The notes below the pieces were generated by a model. That model did not search any database, had not been told where the DNA came from, and saw only the letters and a program-made list of their open reading frames with translations. Positions 24,865-33,404 of a stretch of DNA of 39,097 nt are shown one piece after another. Each line of letters starts with the position of its first letter. Position 1 is the stretch's first letter. The position numbers were made by a program, and so were the translations under genes. Origin of the DNA: an uncultured Pelagibacteraceae bacterium (lineage in GTDB: Bacteria; Pseudomonadota; Alphaproteobacteria; Pelagibacterales; Pelagibacteraceae). The stretch spans positions 1-39,097 of the forward strand of contig CACNAY010000006.1 of NCBI GenBank assembly GCA_902618555.1, read 5' to 3'.

Positions 24865-25583
24865 CAAAAAAAAATAAAATTTTAGTAACTGGGGGTTCTG
24901 GTAGATTTGGAGAAATTTTAAAAAAACAAAATTTTAAAGATTATATTTTTCCTAATAAGAGAGAGTTAGATATTACAAATGTAAAATCTATCAAAAAATT
25001 TATTTTAAGAAAGAAACCTAAAATTATTATTCATCTCGCAGGACTATCTCGCCCGGTCCAATTACATGATAAAAATCCAATAAAAAGTATTAATTTGAAT
25101 ATTATAGGGACAAGCAACTTAGTGATGGTATGCAAAAAATATAATATTAAGTTTGTATATTTCTCTACTAACTATGTTTACCCTGGTACAAAAGGCAATT
25201 ATAAAGAATCAGATCCTGTTTTACCTTTTAATAACTATGGCTGGTCAAAACTTGGGGGAGAGTCTGCTGTTCACATGTACAAAAACTCACTTATATTGAG
25301 AATTTGTATGACTGAAAAACCTTTTCTTCACAAAAAGGCTCTTTCAGATGTATATTTTAATTTTATTTTTCACGAGGAGATAGCAAAAAATATTCCTAAA
25401 TTAATTAGATTAAAAGGAGTTTTAAATGTTGGAGGGCCGATTAGAACTATTTATAGCTTTGCAAAAAAACATAACTCTAAAGTAAAAAAAATTACGTTAA
25501 AGAAAATAAAAACTATTGTTTTTAAAAAGAATATGTCGATGAATGTTAAAAAATTTAATAAAATTTACAAAAAGAAAATATAA
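24861..25583 (+). CDS. RmlD-like SDR sugar reductase/epimerase
   Basis: 240-residue short-chain dehydrogenase. ILVTGGSGRFGE binds the dinucleotide; ELDITNVKSIKKFI, IIHLAGLSRP, STNYVYPG and YGWSKLGGE (Tyr-x3-Lys) resemble dTDP-4-dehydrorhamnose reductase, though it is about 50 residues shorter than RmlD. It could reduce the 4-keto sugar produced by RfbB or act on a related intermediate. Overlaps the upstream gene by 4 nt (ATGA). Confidence 0.78.
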   Translation: MTKKNKILVTGGSGRFGEILKKQNFKDYIFPNKRELDITNVKSIKKFILRKKPKIIIHLAGLSRPVQLHDKNPIKSINLNIIGTSNLVMVCKKYNIKFVYFSTNYVYPGTKGNYKESDPVLPFNNYGWSKLGGESAVHMYKNSLILRICMTEKPFLHKKALSDVYFNFIFHEEIAKNIPKLIRLKGVLNVGGPIRTIYSFAKKHNSKVKKITLKKIKTIVFKKNMSMNVKKFNKIYKKKI

Positions 25584-25621
25584 CATCTATTATTTAAAAA
25601 AATTTATGGTATCACTAAAAT

Positions 25622-26770
25622 ATGTCTTTTAAAGATTTACCAATAATGCAGGACAAAAAAAAGGGTGTGCTCCTATTTTATCCATATGTTTCAAAGAGAT
25701 CTGGTTATAATGTTAAAAAAAAACTTGCCGGTAGATGGCTTGGACAAGGACCAATGGTTGACAAGTTTGAGAATGATTTTAAAAAAAAGTTTGCCAAAAA
25801 TTGTTCAGTGATTGCAACTGGGTCAGGCACTGACTCTCTGCATTTAGCTTATATTTTGGCTGGCCTTAAAAAAGGAGATGAAGTTATCACAACAATTTTT
25901 ACTTGCACGGCTACAAATATTCCAATGCTTTATATGGGTCTAAAGATAAAATTTGCCGATATAGAAGTAGAAACTATGAATATAAGTATTCAAAGTGTTA
26001 AAAAACTTATTACAAAAAAAACTAAAGCAATAGTATGTGTACATTACGGGGGTTTACCATGTAATATGGATGAATTAAGAAATATTGCAAAAAAGAATAA
26101 TATTATTTTAATTGAGGATGCAGCTCATGCCCTAGGAGCAAAATACAAAGGCAAACCAATTGGTGGGCTTAGTGATTTTTCAACCTTTAGCTTCCAAGCA
26201 ATAAAACACTTCACTACAGGTGATGGGGGAATGTTAACAATAAAAAATAAAAAATTAGAGGACAAAGCTAAAAGGATAAGATGGTTCGGAATAGACAGAA
26301 AAAAGAAACAACAAGGTATATGGAAAAATGATGTTCATGAAGTTGGTTACAAATATCAAATGACAGATATAGCGGCAACTATGGGATGTGATTCTTTAAG
26401 AGAATTTAATAAGATAATTAAACACAGAAAAAAAATTTATAAAACGTATTTAAGTGAATTATCAAAAAATAAAAAAGTTAAATGTATACATGATTATGAT
26501 AAGAAAAAGAGCCACGGCGCCTGGCTATTCACAATAAATATTAACAATAAAGATTTTGTCCAAAAAAAATTGAGGGATCATAACATTGAGACTAATCAAG
26601 TTCATTTTAGAAATGACAGATATTCTATTTTCAAAAAGTATGTTAAAGGTAAGAAATTTCCTAATATGGACTATCTGGAAAATAGATATTTAGTGCTTCC
26701 TTTGCATCATAAAGTATCTGTTAAAGATGCTAAATATATAAGTGAGCTTGTAAATAAATACGCAAAATAA
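25622..26770 (+). CDS. DegT/DnrJ/EryC1/StrS sugar aminotransferase
   Basis: PLP-dependent nucleotide-sugar aminotransferase, 382 residues. TGSGTDSLHLA near 67-77, EDAAHALGAKYKG with the PLP Asp, FSFQAIKHFTTGDGG with the Schiff-base Lys, and VGYKYQMTDIAATMG are family signatures. With RfbA/RfbB upstream, a 4-amino-4,6-dideoxyhexose is the likely product. It begins 38 nt after the SDR gene, the largest gap in this operon, and is followed 2 nt later by a methyltransferase gene. Confidence 0.9.
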   Translation: MSFKDLPIMQDKKKGVLLFYPYVSKRSGYNVKKKLAGRWLGQGPMVDKFENDFKKKFAKNCSVIATGSGTDSLHLAYILAGLKKGDEVITTIFTCTATNIPMLYMGLKIKFADIEVETMNISIQSVKKLITKKTKAIVCVHYGGLPCNMDELRNIAKKNNIILIEDAAHALGAKYKGKPIGGLSDFSTFSFQAIKHFTTGDGGMLTIKNKKLEDKAKRIRWFGIDRKKKQQGIWKNDVHEVGYKYQMTDIAATMGCDSLREFNKIIKHRKKIYKTYLSELSKNKKVKCIHDYDKKKSHGAWLFTININNKDFVQKKLRDHNIETNQVHFRNDRYSIFKKYVKGKKFPNMDYLENRYLVLPLHHKVSVKDAKYISELVNKYAK

Positions 26771-26772
26771 TA

Positions 26773-27477
26773 ATGCATGTATCTGCTTTAAATAGTTTTC
26801 TGGATTTTAAAAACAATTATTTAAGAGATAAAAATAGTGAGATTAAAATAGTTGAAATTGGATCACAATCAATTAATGAAAGTATAAAAAAGCATCTAGA
26901 TAAAAATCACAAGTATATTGGAGTTGATATAGTAAAGGGTAATAATGTAGATATCGTACTTGACGATCCCTATAAATTACCTTTTGAAAAAGATACTATA
27001 GATGTAGTGATATCAATCTCTACTTTCGAGCATACAGAATTTTTTTGGCTTAGTTACTTAGAAATTTTAAGAATTTTAAAACCAACTGGATTGTTTTTTT
27101 TAAATGCTCCTTCTAATTCAAAGTATCACAGGCACTCAACTGATAATTGGAGATTTTATCCAGATAGCAGTAAAGCCTTAGAAAGTTGGGGTCATCGAAA
27201 TAATTTTAAACCTAAAGTTTTAGAACATTTTACAAATTATGAAAATGGTAGAGATATATGGAACGATTATGTCTCAATAACCGTAAAAGATGAAAAGTTT
27301 CAAAATATATATACGAGAAGAATTTTAGATAATAAAATAAATTTTACTAATGGTCGTAAAAATAATTCAGATGAATTAATTAATTTTACTGAAACTCCAC
27401 AAGATCAAAATAATTGGGGGTGGAAGCTTTACTATAAATACAGAAAATTTTTAAATAAAATAAGATTTAAAAAATAG
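26773..27477 (+). CDS. Class I SAM methyltransferase (Methyltransf_11-like)
   Basis: 234 residues. IVEIGSQSIN is motif I, YIGVDIVKG motif II, and DVVISISTFEHTEFFW the post-II/motif IV block; LKPTGLFFLNAPS follows. The region WRFYPDSSKALESWG resembles sugar/LPS-linked methyltransferases. Follows the aminotransferase by 2 nt, so it may methylate the amino sugar or a chain end. Its stop is 3 nt before the 3' CCA of the convergent tRNA gene. Confidence 0.8.
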   Translation: MHVSALNSFLDFKNNYLRDKNSEIKIVEIGSQSINESIKKHLDKNHKYIGVDIVKGNNVDIVLDDPYKLPFEKDTIDVVISISTFEHTEFFWLSYLEILRILKPTGLFFLNAPSNSKYHRHSTDNWRFYPDSSKALESWGHRNNFKPKVLEHFTNYENGRDIWNDYVSITVKDEKFQNIYTRRILDNKINFTNGRKNNSDELINFTETPQDQNNWGWKLYYKYRKFLNKIRFKK

Positions 27478-27480
27478 CAT

Positions 27481-27557
27481 TGGTAGCGAGGGGCGGATTC
27501 GAACCGCCGACCCCAGGCTTATGAGTCCTGTGCTCTAACCAACTGAGCTACCTCGCC
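27481..27557 (-). tRNA. tRNA-Met (elongator, anticodon CAT)
   Basis: 77 nt including encoded CCA. Reading the minus strand: acceptor GGCGAGG, TA, D-arm GCTC...GAGC, anticodon arm CAGGA-CTCATAA-GCCTG, variable GGGTC, T-arm GGCGG-TTCGAAT-CCGCC, then CCTCGCT, A, CCA. The D-arm, variable region and T-loop resemble E. coli elongator tRNA-Met more than initiator or Ile2 tRNA with the same anticodon. Position 31-39 is an A-G mismatch and 1-72 a G-U pair. The gene splits two oppositely oriented sets of glycan genes. Confidence 0.93.
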
Positions 27558-27587
27558 CTAACTTAATTTATCTCATTTATAACAGTT

Positions 27588-28388
27588 TTAATTTTCAATC
27601 AATTGTTTTAATTGGTTGATAGAGTAAAAATATAAATAACACTTTAAATTTGGATCTTTGCTATGTTCTATATCCTTGTCTAAAATTTTGATTACTGGGT
27701 TAGGAAAATTAAATGGTTTTTCTGTCAAATATGTTGGTCTAAAATCACCATCATCTATCTCAACATTAATATTTAAATTCTTATTTTTAAATGACGACTC
27801 GTATGAGGTAATTAAAATATATTTTATATCAGAATTTACAAAATTCTTTATAAATTTTTTTACATTGTCATTTGATAAATGAACTAAACAATCTCTACAC
27901 AACATTAGGTCAGCATCTGGAAGTTTATCCTGTAATAAGTCAATATCAATAAAATTAACATTAGAACTTTTATTCTTTTTTTTATTTTCACTAATAAGTT
28001 CATTAACAATATCACCTCCAATGTAATCAATATCCTTATTAATAATACTTTGGATCCAAGTAAAATCTCCACAGGGGACATCTAAAAATTTTTTAATTTT
28101 ATATTGTTTAATTAATTTTGTTATTTCTTCTCTTATATTTTTAGTATTTTTAAATTCTGACCCTGGTCCAGAAACACTCTCTTTAGACGGCCAATAATGT
28201 GATGAATAAATATATGAGAATCTATCTTTTATTGATTTATGATCGAAAATTTTTTCTCTGGATTTAATGAAATTTTTATAAGCTTTTTTTTTATTTATGA
28301 ATCTTAATGGTTTTAATATAATTTTTAAAATAGTTTTTTTTAGACCATTTTCTTTATAAAATTCTTTATAGCTGTCAATAATTTTCAT
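27588..28388 (-). CDS. Class I SAM methyltransferase
   Basis: 266 residues: an N-terminal basic helical part of about 90 residues, then KKFLDVPCGDFTWIQ (motif I, near 100), IDYIGGDIV (motif II) and DLMLCRDCLVHLSND (motif IV region). The LPCGD-type motif I is common in uncharacterised methyltransferases of surface-glycan clusters. Located 12 nt downstream of a glycosyltransferase gene and 30 nt past the tRNA 5' end. Substrate unknown. Confidence 0.78.
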   Translation of the reverse strand: MKIIDSYKEFYKENGLKKTILKIILKPLRFINKKKAYKNFIKSREKIFDHKSIKDRFSYIYSSHYWPSKESVSGPGSEFKNTKNIREEITKLIKQYKIKKFLDVPCGDFTWIQSIINKDIDYIGGDIVNELISENKKKNKSSNVNFIDIDLLQDKLPDADLMLCRDCLVHLSNDNVKKFIKNFVNSDIKYILITSYESSFKNKNLNINVEIDDGDFRPTYLTEKPFNFPNPVIKILDKDIEHSKDPNLKCYLYFYSINQLKQLIEN

Positions 28389-28399
28389 TTACTACCTCA

Positions 28400-29482
28400 T
28401 TATAAAAATTTACTCTCAAAAAAATTGAAATAGTGTTCATATATTTTATGTCTTAAATAATAGATACCCATTTTAGCAAAGTTTTGATAATTTTTAAAAT
28501 AATCCCAATAAGAAAAAGCTTTATTTTGATCTTTTTTTAAAAAAGTATTTTGAAAATTTATTATTACTTTTTTTTTAGAGTAATACTTATATTTATTTCG
28601 AGCTTTAAAAGATTTTTTTTTAAAATTAAAAATTATTTTCATCAATGAATTGTAAGAGGAATATTCAATGAACTGATTATTTGGAATATTAAAACGGTGT
28701 GCCCTGTGTCTATTGAATTTATATGAAATAATTCTTTTATTTTCTATAGCAAATTCACCAATAGATAATCCAAAAGATTCACCTAAACTTCTTCCATAAA
28801 TCATTGCATCACAAGTGTTAATGAATTTTTTTTTATAATCTTCATTTAAAGTACCTTTTAAAAATTTTATTTGTTTATGATTATGAAATTTTTTTATATT
28901 TAAAAAGATAAACACTATGTCTTTTCTTTTTTTAACTATTTCTAAGATTGCGGATTGAACAAATTTTAAATCAAAGCTACTCTCCCCGCCGTAACAACCA
29001 AAAACTATTTTATTTTTGCTAATTCTTAATTGTTTTTTTAAGTTATTTTTATTTTTTGTTACTTCTGTAATTAATGGAACAAAAGCTATTTTATTATTTG
29101 AAAAATTTTTACTTAACCATTCAGAAATATAAGCAAATTTATGTCCATGGATTTGATTTAATTTTTGAGGGTAAACACCATGGATAAGTGTTTTGATTTT
29201 TTTAGATGCCCAATCATTTTTTTCACCACTTTTTTGAACGTAAATATAATCTATAAATTGTTTTTTTCCATAATTTTCAATTTCTTTAAAATTATAAATT
29301 CCAATTAATTTAAATTTTTTTCTAAACTTATTAATTACTTCTTTTTGATTCCGATAGTTTTTTTTATTATAAAAAATTATAGATTTATTTTTTAATATTT
29401 TTTGATTTTGAAAGGCAAATTGGTAAGTTGAATTGGCAACTCCCCTATAATTCATTTCATCAATATAAAATGCAATATTCAT
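28400..29482 (-). CDS. Putative GT-B glycosyltransferase
   Basis: 360 residues, extremely rich in Lys, Asn, Ile and Phe. FGCYGGESSFDL near 160 looks like the start of a donor-binding domain, and YGRSLGESFGLSIGEFAI near 230-247 corresponds to the Glu-x7-Glu donor motif of GT4/GT1-type enzymes. The N-terminal half (MNIAFYIDEMNYRGVANSTY) fits an acceptor domain with a Gly-Val loop. Homology is inferred from these motifs only. Probably co-transcribed with the downstream methyltransferase. Confidence 0.62.
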   Translation of the reverse strand: MNIAFYIDEMNYRGVANSTYQFAFQNQKILKNKSIIFYNKKNYRNQKEVINKFRKKFKLIGIYNFKEIENYGKKQFIDYIYVQKSGEKNDWASKKIKTLIHGVYPQKLNQIHGHKFAYISEWLSKNFSNNKIAFVPLITEVTKNKNNLKKQLRISKNKIVFGCYGGESSFDLKFVQSAILEIVKKRKDIVFIFLNIKKFHNHKQIKFLKGTLNEDYKKKFINTCDAMIYGRSLGESFGLSIGEFAIENKRIISYKFNRHRAHRFNIPNNQFIEYSSYNSLMKIIFNFKKKSFKARNKYKYYSKKKVIINFQNTFLKKDQNKAFSYWDYFKNYQNFAKMGIYYLRHKIYEHYFNFFESKFL

Positions 29483-29570
29483 TAGAAAGTATTTACTTGA
29501 ATATTGACTTATTTAAAACTTTAATAAATTTAGTTACATTAAAGTGTTAAAAATGGCTAATAATGATATT

Positions 29571-29822
29571 TTATAAAGTGAGAATTATTCCAAATACTGT
29601 TACTGCTGAAACTGCAGCTACGCTCAAAGCTACGTTTCTATTTCTTTCAATTTTTTTTTCTTCATTTATTCTTGATAATAGGTCAGTAAGCTTAACTCTA
29701 CTTTGATGATCCAAATCTTGACTGTGATTTTCAAATTTATATTGTGAACTCATGCAATTATTAGAACACATCTCAAAATAATTTAAATTAATTGTTAGAT
29801 CAAAATGGTCTGTGAGAGCCAT
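29571..29822 (-). CDS. Small protein with C-terminal membrane anchor
   Basis: 83 residues, not recognised. The first 60 are polar with three Cys/Met-rich positions (MCSNNCM) and a helical LTDLLSRINEEKKIERNR; the last 20 (NVALSVAAVSAVTVFGIILTL, split here as 63-83) form one hydrophobic helix, so the protein would be tail-anchored. No Shine-Dalgarno is visible before the ATG at 29822; ATGs at residues 18 and 24 are alternatives. It follows the aminotransferase by 35 nt on the same strand. The flanking 29483-29570 holds no recognisable element. Confidence 0.45.
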   Translation of the reverse strand: MALTDHFDLTINLNYFEMCSNNCMSSQYKFENHSQDLDHQSRVKLTDLLSRINEEKKIERNRNVALSVAAVSAVTVFGIILTL

Positions 29823-29857
29823 TTTGACCCAAAATGATTAAAATGTAACCTAATTAG

Positions 29858-31195
29858 TTAAGATTTTATAAAATTTGAAATACCTGTTCTCAATTTTTCG
29901 ATTATCTCATCAATATGTTTTTTTTCACAGATGAAAGGAGGTGCTATAATCAAGGCATCACCTGTTGGCTTTATATTTAATCCAGCTTTATAACATTCTT
30001 TGTAAACTTGAAATCCAGCTTTACCAGGTTTTTCTCTCATTTGAATATCTATTCCACCTAAAAAACCGTAACCTCTTATACTTTCGATGCATTTTAAGTC
30101 TTTTAAAGAATGAAGTCCTTCTTGAAAATAATTTGAAAGATTTTTAACTCTATTAAAAATATCCTCTTTTTCAAAAATTTCCTGTACTGCTAGAGCTGCA
30201 GAAACAGCCACAGGAATTCCAGAATAAGTATAACCATGAAATAATTCAATTGTACCATCTGGTGATGCATTCATCACTTGATCGTATATTTTCTCTCTAA
30301 CTGCAACTACTCCCATTGGAACAATACCGTTTGTTGTTGCTTTAGCCATTGTAATCAAATCAGGAGTTACTCCAAACTCTTGAGAAGCAAAGGCAGATCC
30401 AGTCCTTCCCCATCCAGTCACTACCTCATCAAAAATTAAAAGTATTCCATGTTTGTCACAAATTTTTCTTAGTCTTTGTAAATAACCCTTTGGAGGCACT
30501 AAAGTTCCTGTAGAACCAGCTATAGGTTCAACAATACATGCAGCAATATTTTCTCCACCAATTTCACTCGCGATCTTCTCTAAATCATCCGCTAATTCAA
30601 CGCCAGTCTCTGGCTGACCCTTTACAAATTTATGTTCAGGAAGAAACGTGTGTCTCATGTGTTTTACTCCTGGCATTAAAATATTTGTAAAAACTTTAAC
30701 ATTGTTTAGTATCCCTCCTACTGTTAATGAACCTATGTTCATCCCGTGATAACCTCTATCGCGACCAATAAAACGACATCTGTTATCCTCACCTTTAGCT
30801 TTAAAATAAGCGATTGCTATTTTAATTGCTGTTTCTACAGCTGTAGAACCACATATTGTATAAAAAATTCTATTTAAATCCTCAGGAGTTTTTTGAGCAA
30901 TTTTAGTGGCTAGTTCAAAAGACCCTCCATATCCTTGTTGAAAAGGCATTGTGTAATCTAATTTTTCTAATTGATTTTTGATTGCATCAATTATTTCCCT
31001 TCTACCGTGGCCTAACGGATTACAATATAGGCCAGAACTTCCATCAATTAAAGTATGTCCCTCATGAGTTTTTAAATAAACTCCTTTTGCATTTGCAATA
31101 AGCCTTGGATTTTTTTTAAAATCCTTATTAGATGAAAATGGCATCCAATGTTCATTTAAAGAGTTAGGTATATCTGGGCTATTTGGAGATTTCAT
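29858..31195 (-). CDS. Class III aminotransferase (omega-amino acid:pyruvate type)
   Basis: PLP aminotransferase for terminal amines such as beta-alanine, taurine or other omega-amino acids with pyruvate as acceptor. From the ATG at 31195 (445 residues) it starts MKSPNSP, followed by NEHWMPF, DGSSGLYCNPLGHG, GSTAVETAIKIA, RGYHGMN, LIFDEVVTGWGR and MAKATTNGIVPMG with the PLP lysine. These blocks fit omega-amino-acid:pyruvate transaminase. The frame is open 13 codons further (to 31234), but three ATGs lie in that run and MKSPNSP gives the usual family length. It is housekeeping metabolism lodged inside the glycan region, with more even base use than its neighbours. Confidence 0.88.
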   Translation of the reverse strand: MKSPNSPDIPNSLNEHWMPFSSNKDFKKNPRLIANAKGVYLKTHEGHTLIDGSSGLYCNPLGHGRREIIDAIKNQLEKLDYTMPFQQGYGGSFELATKIAQKTPEDLNRIFYTICGSTAVETAIKIAIAYFKAKGEDNRCRFIGRDRGYHGMNIGSLTVGGILNNVKVFTNILMPGVKHMRHTFLPEHKFVKGQPETGVELADDLEKIASEIGGENIAACIVEPIAGSTGTLVPPKGYLQRLRKICDKHGILLIFDEVVTGWGRTGSAFASQEFGVTPDLITMAKATTNGIVPMGVVAVREKIYDQVMNASPDGTIELFHGYTYSGIPVAVSAALAVQEIFEKEDIFNRVKNLSNYFQEGLHSLKDLKCIESIRGYGFLGGIDIQMREKPGKAGFQVYKECYKAGLNIKPTGDALIIAPPFICEKKHIDEIIEKLRTGISNFIKS

Positions 31196-31245
31196 ATACT
31201 TAATCATATAGTATATCATTGATAATAGAAACATTTATTTATCAA

Positions 31246-32352
31246 ATGAAAAAAGTTGTATTTAAATCAATTTTATTTTTTTTATTATTTTCGCTAACAT
31301 ATTTTTTGTTTGGCCTATGGGGCCTTGTTGAAATAAGTAAAAATAAAAACTTGTTATTTAAAAGCGAAAAAAACTTCATTTTTCATAAAAATTACTCAAA
31401 TAGAATTCATCATTTAAGAGATGCCAACAGATGGGGGGACAAGGAGAATGGTTATTTGTTTTCTATTATTAATGAAAATAGTACAAATAGTAAAACAATA
31501 TTGCTTCAAGGTGACTCCTGGATCGAAAGTATTTCTGAAATTAAACAATCAGAAAAAATGATTAAAAATTTTGCAATTGAGAATAATTATACAGTTTATA
31601 ATGCTGGGATTACATCTTTCGCTCCGTCTTTGATGCATAAACAATATGAAATTTTAAAACAAGAATTTAATATAAATCCTGACATACTTATAATTTATAT
31701 CGATCAAACTGATATTGGCGATGAATTTTGCAGATACAAAAATAAAAAAATTTATTCAAAAGATGGCAAACTGGAAAGAATAGGTAGAGAAAAGTTTACG
31801 AGGGCAACGTATGATTATTCTAAATTATATTTATATTCTGAATTAAATTTTCAAAGCACTTTAAATAAAATAATTAAATTTCCAGCTAAAAAAACAAATT
31901 ATTTTGTTAAACGCAACATTAATCGCTTAAATAATATTTTTAAAAATGGATATAAAAATAGAAATATTCATAAGTGTGGATTTAGAGAAATAATGAAGGA
32001 ACTAGAAAATTATGACAATAATGCAAAAAGAAATTTTAAAAAATCTTTGGGTGAATTTCTAAATTACCTAGCTAATGAGAAAAATATAGAAAAAATTTTT
32101 ATTGTGAGTTTCCCTCATAAAAGACATTTAAATAATACTTATAAAGTTGATGTCTCAGATTATATAAATGATACTTTATCTCTAAACAAAGACAAAAGGA
32201 TTAGTCATATCAATATGTCAAAAATTGATTTTAGTAATTTAAATAAAAATGAAATCTATAAACCTAATGATTTAGCTTCTCACTTAAACGATGTGTATCA
32301 TAGTAAAATATTTATAAAAAATATTCTTCAAAATATAAAAAAACAAAATTAA
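31246..32352 (+). CDS. Membrane-anchored SGNH-hydrolase-like protein
   Basis: 368 residues from the ATG at 31246. One N-terminal transmembrane helix (residues 6-26) places the rest in the periplasm. LLQGDSWIES (block I with the GDS serine), YNAGITSFAPS (block II-like) and DLASHLNDVYH near the C terminus (Asp and His of block V, D-x3-H) outline the SGNH/GDSL layout, which is common in enzymes that add or remove acetyl groups on surface polysaccharide. The match is by motif, not by close family. An upstream in-frame ATG at 31219 is less likely as it overlaps the divergent aminotransferase. Confidence 0.62.
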   Translation: MKKVVFKSILFFLLFSLTYFLFGLWGLVEISKNKNLLFKSEKNFIFHKNYSNRIHHLRDANRWGDKENGYLFSIINENSTNSKTILLQGDSWIESISEIKQSEKMIKNFAIENNYTVYNAGITSFAPSLMHKQYEILKQEFNINPDILIIYIDQTDIGDEFCRYKNKKIYSKDGKLERIGREKFTRATYDYSKLYLYSELNFQSTLNKIIKFPAKKTNYFVKRNINRLNNIFKNGYKNRNIHKCGFREIMKELENYDNNAKRNFKKSLGEFLNYLANEKNIEKIFIVSFPHKRHLNNTYKVDVSDYINDTLSLNKDKRISHINMSKIDFSNLNKNEIYKPNDLASHLNDVYHSKIFIKNILQNIKKQN

Positions 32353-32359
32353 GAGCTTA

Positions 32360-33067
32360 ATGAAAAGACTTAAAAACTGGGATAATAAAACTTGGTTATC
32401 ATCCATAACGTATATATCGCAATTTAATAAATTTCTTAAAAACAGAATTAATTTAAATAAAAATTCTAAAATATTGGATATTGGATGTGGAAGAGCGAAT
32501 ATTATTAGTGCTCTTCAAAAAAAATATAAATTTAGAAAAAAACCCATAGGGATTGATATTGTTGCAAATAAGGATGTTAAAAAGAATATAGTATTTAAGA
32601 AAATTGGTGCCTTAAAATATTTAAAGAGACAAGAAAAATATGATCTAATTTTAATCAAACAAACTATTCATTTTTTTTCTAAATCAGGTTTAAATCGTCT
32701 TCTAAATCTTGCTCAGAAAAGCTTAAATAACAAAGGTAAAATATTAATTTTTTCTCTAAAAACAAAAAATAATAAGATACCTTGTTTTAAAAAAATGAGA
32801 AAAAATTTAGAAAAAAGTTTAAAAAGAGACGAAGTTTTATTTAAGATAATCAAAAATAACTTAAAAAAAATAAGCTATACAAACTTTAATTTTAAAGTAA
32901 GCATCTCTAAACAAAAATACATTAGAATGATCAAAGAGAGATACATTTCATGTTTATTAAACATGAGTAATAAAGAAATTAATCTTGGTATCAGTGAAAT
33001 AAAATCTAAATATAAAAATCAAATAAAATTCACTGATACCCTAAAATGTATTAGCTACAGAAAATAA
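32360..33067 (+). CDS. Class I SAM methyltransferase
   Basis: 235 residues. ILDIGCGRANI is a clear motif I, PIGIDIV motif II, and EKYDLILIKQTIHFF corresponds to motif IV; NKGKILIFSL closes the fold. The C-terminal third is basic and unassigned. Starts 7 nt after the SGNH-like gene, so both probably modify the same glycan. Its TAA abuts the stop of the convergent GYD gene in a TAATTA palindrome. Confidence 0.82.
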   Translation: MKRLKNWDNKTWLSSITYISQFNKFLKNRINLNKNSKILDIGCGRANIISALQKKYKFRKKPIGIDIVANKDVKKNIVFKKIGALKYLKRQEKYDLILIKQTIHFFSKSGLNRLLNLAQKSLNNKGKILIFSLKTKNNKIPCFKKMRKNLEKSLKRDEVLFKIIKNNLKKISYTNFNFKVSISKQKYIRMIKERYISCLLNMSNKEINLGISEIKSKYKNQIKFTDTLKCISYRK

Positions 33068-33391
33068 TTATTTTCCTGGCTCTTTGTATGATGATGCCAT
33101 TTTCTGAGCAGTTTTAGCTATTTCATTTAGATTTACATCTTCCAAAATTGTAAAATCTGAAACAGCACCACTAGAAACAGCAACCATTGCAGCTGCAGCA
33201 GCTTGTTCAAAAGTTCCTTCAATCACTGCCATAAAATCATATTTTCCTCTTAGGCCTGAGTATTGAGTTACTTTCGCTCCCACAGAAGCAGCAAGTGCAG
33301 ATGTTGCAGCTTTTCTGTCAGTAGATGGATTACTTACAAATCCTCCAAGACCTTTAGCTGTGTAACACCCAAGTGTATAAAATTTTGCCAT
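33068..33391 (-). CDS. GYD domain protein
   Basis: 107 residues from the ATG at 33391, which has an AAGGGG Shine-Dalgarno; the longer open frame back to 33415 would overlap the upstream gene. MAKFYTLGCYTAKGL and LRGKYDFMAVIEG give the GYD domain (PF08734) with the ferredoxin-like fold of the dimeric alpha/beta-barrel group; the Gly-Tyr-Asp itself is GKYD here. Unusual run of Ala at 71-76. Function of the family is unknown. Last gene in a seven-gene small-protein run. Confidence 0.82.
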   Translation of the reverse strand: MAKFYTLGCYTAKGLGGFVSNPSTDRKAATSALAASVGAKVTQYSGLRGKYDFMAVIEGTFEQAAAAAMVAVSSGAVSDFTILEDVNLNEIAKTAQKMASSYKEPGK

Positions 33392-33404
33392 TGTTACCCC
33401 TTTC

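Noticed and set aside
27481-27557. tRNA gene as a phage or island attachment site
   Set aside because: No integrase and no repeat of the tRNA 3' end was noticed in the window.
29504-29540. TTGACT followed by A/T-rich sequence resembling a plus-strand promoter
   Set aside because: No plus-strand gene follows; the next genes are on the minus strand, so it is probably chance.
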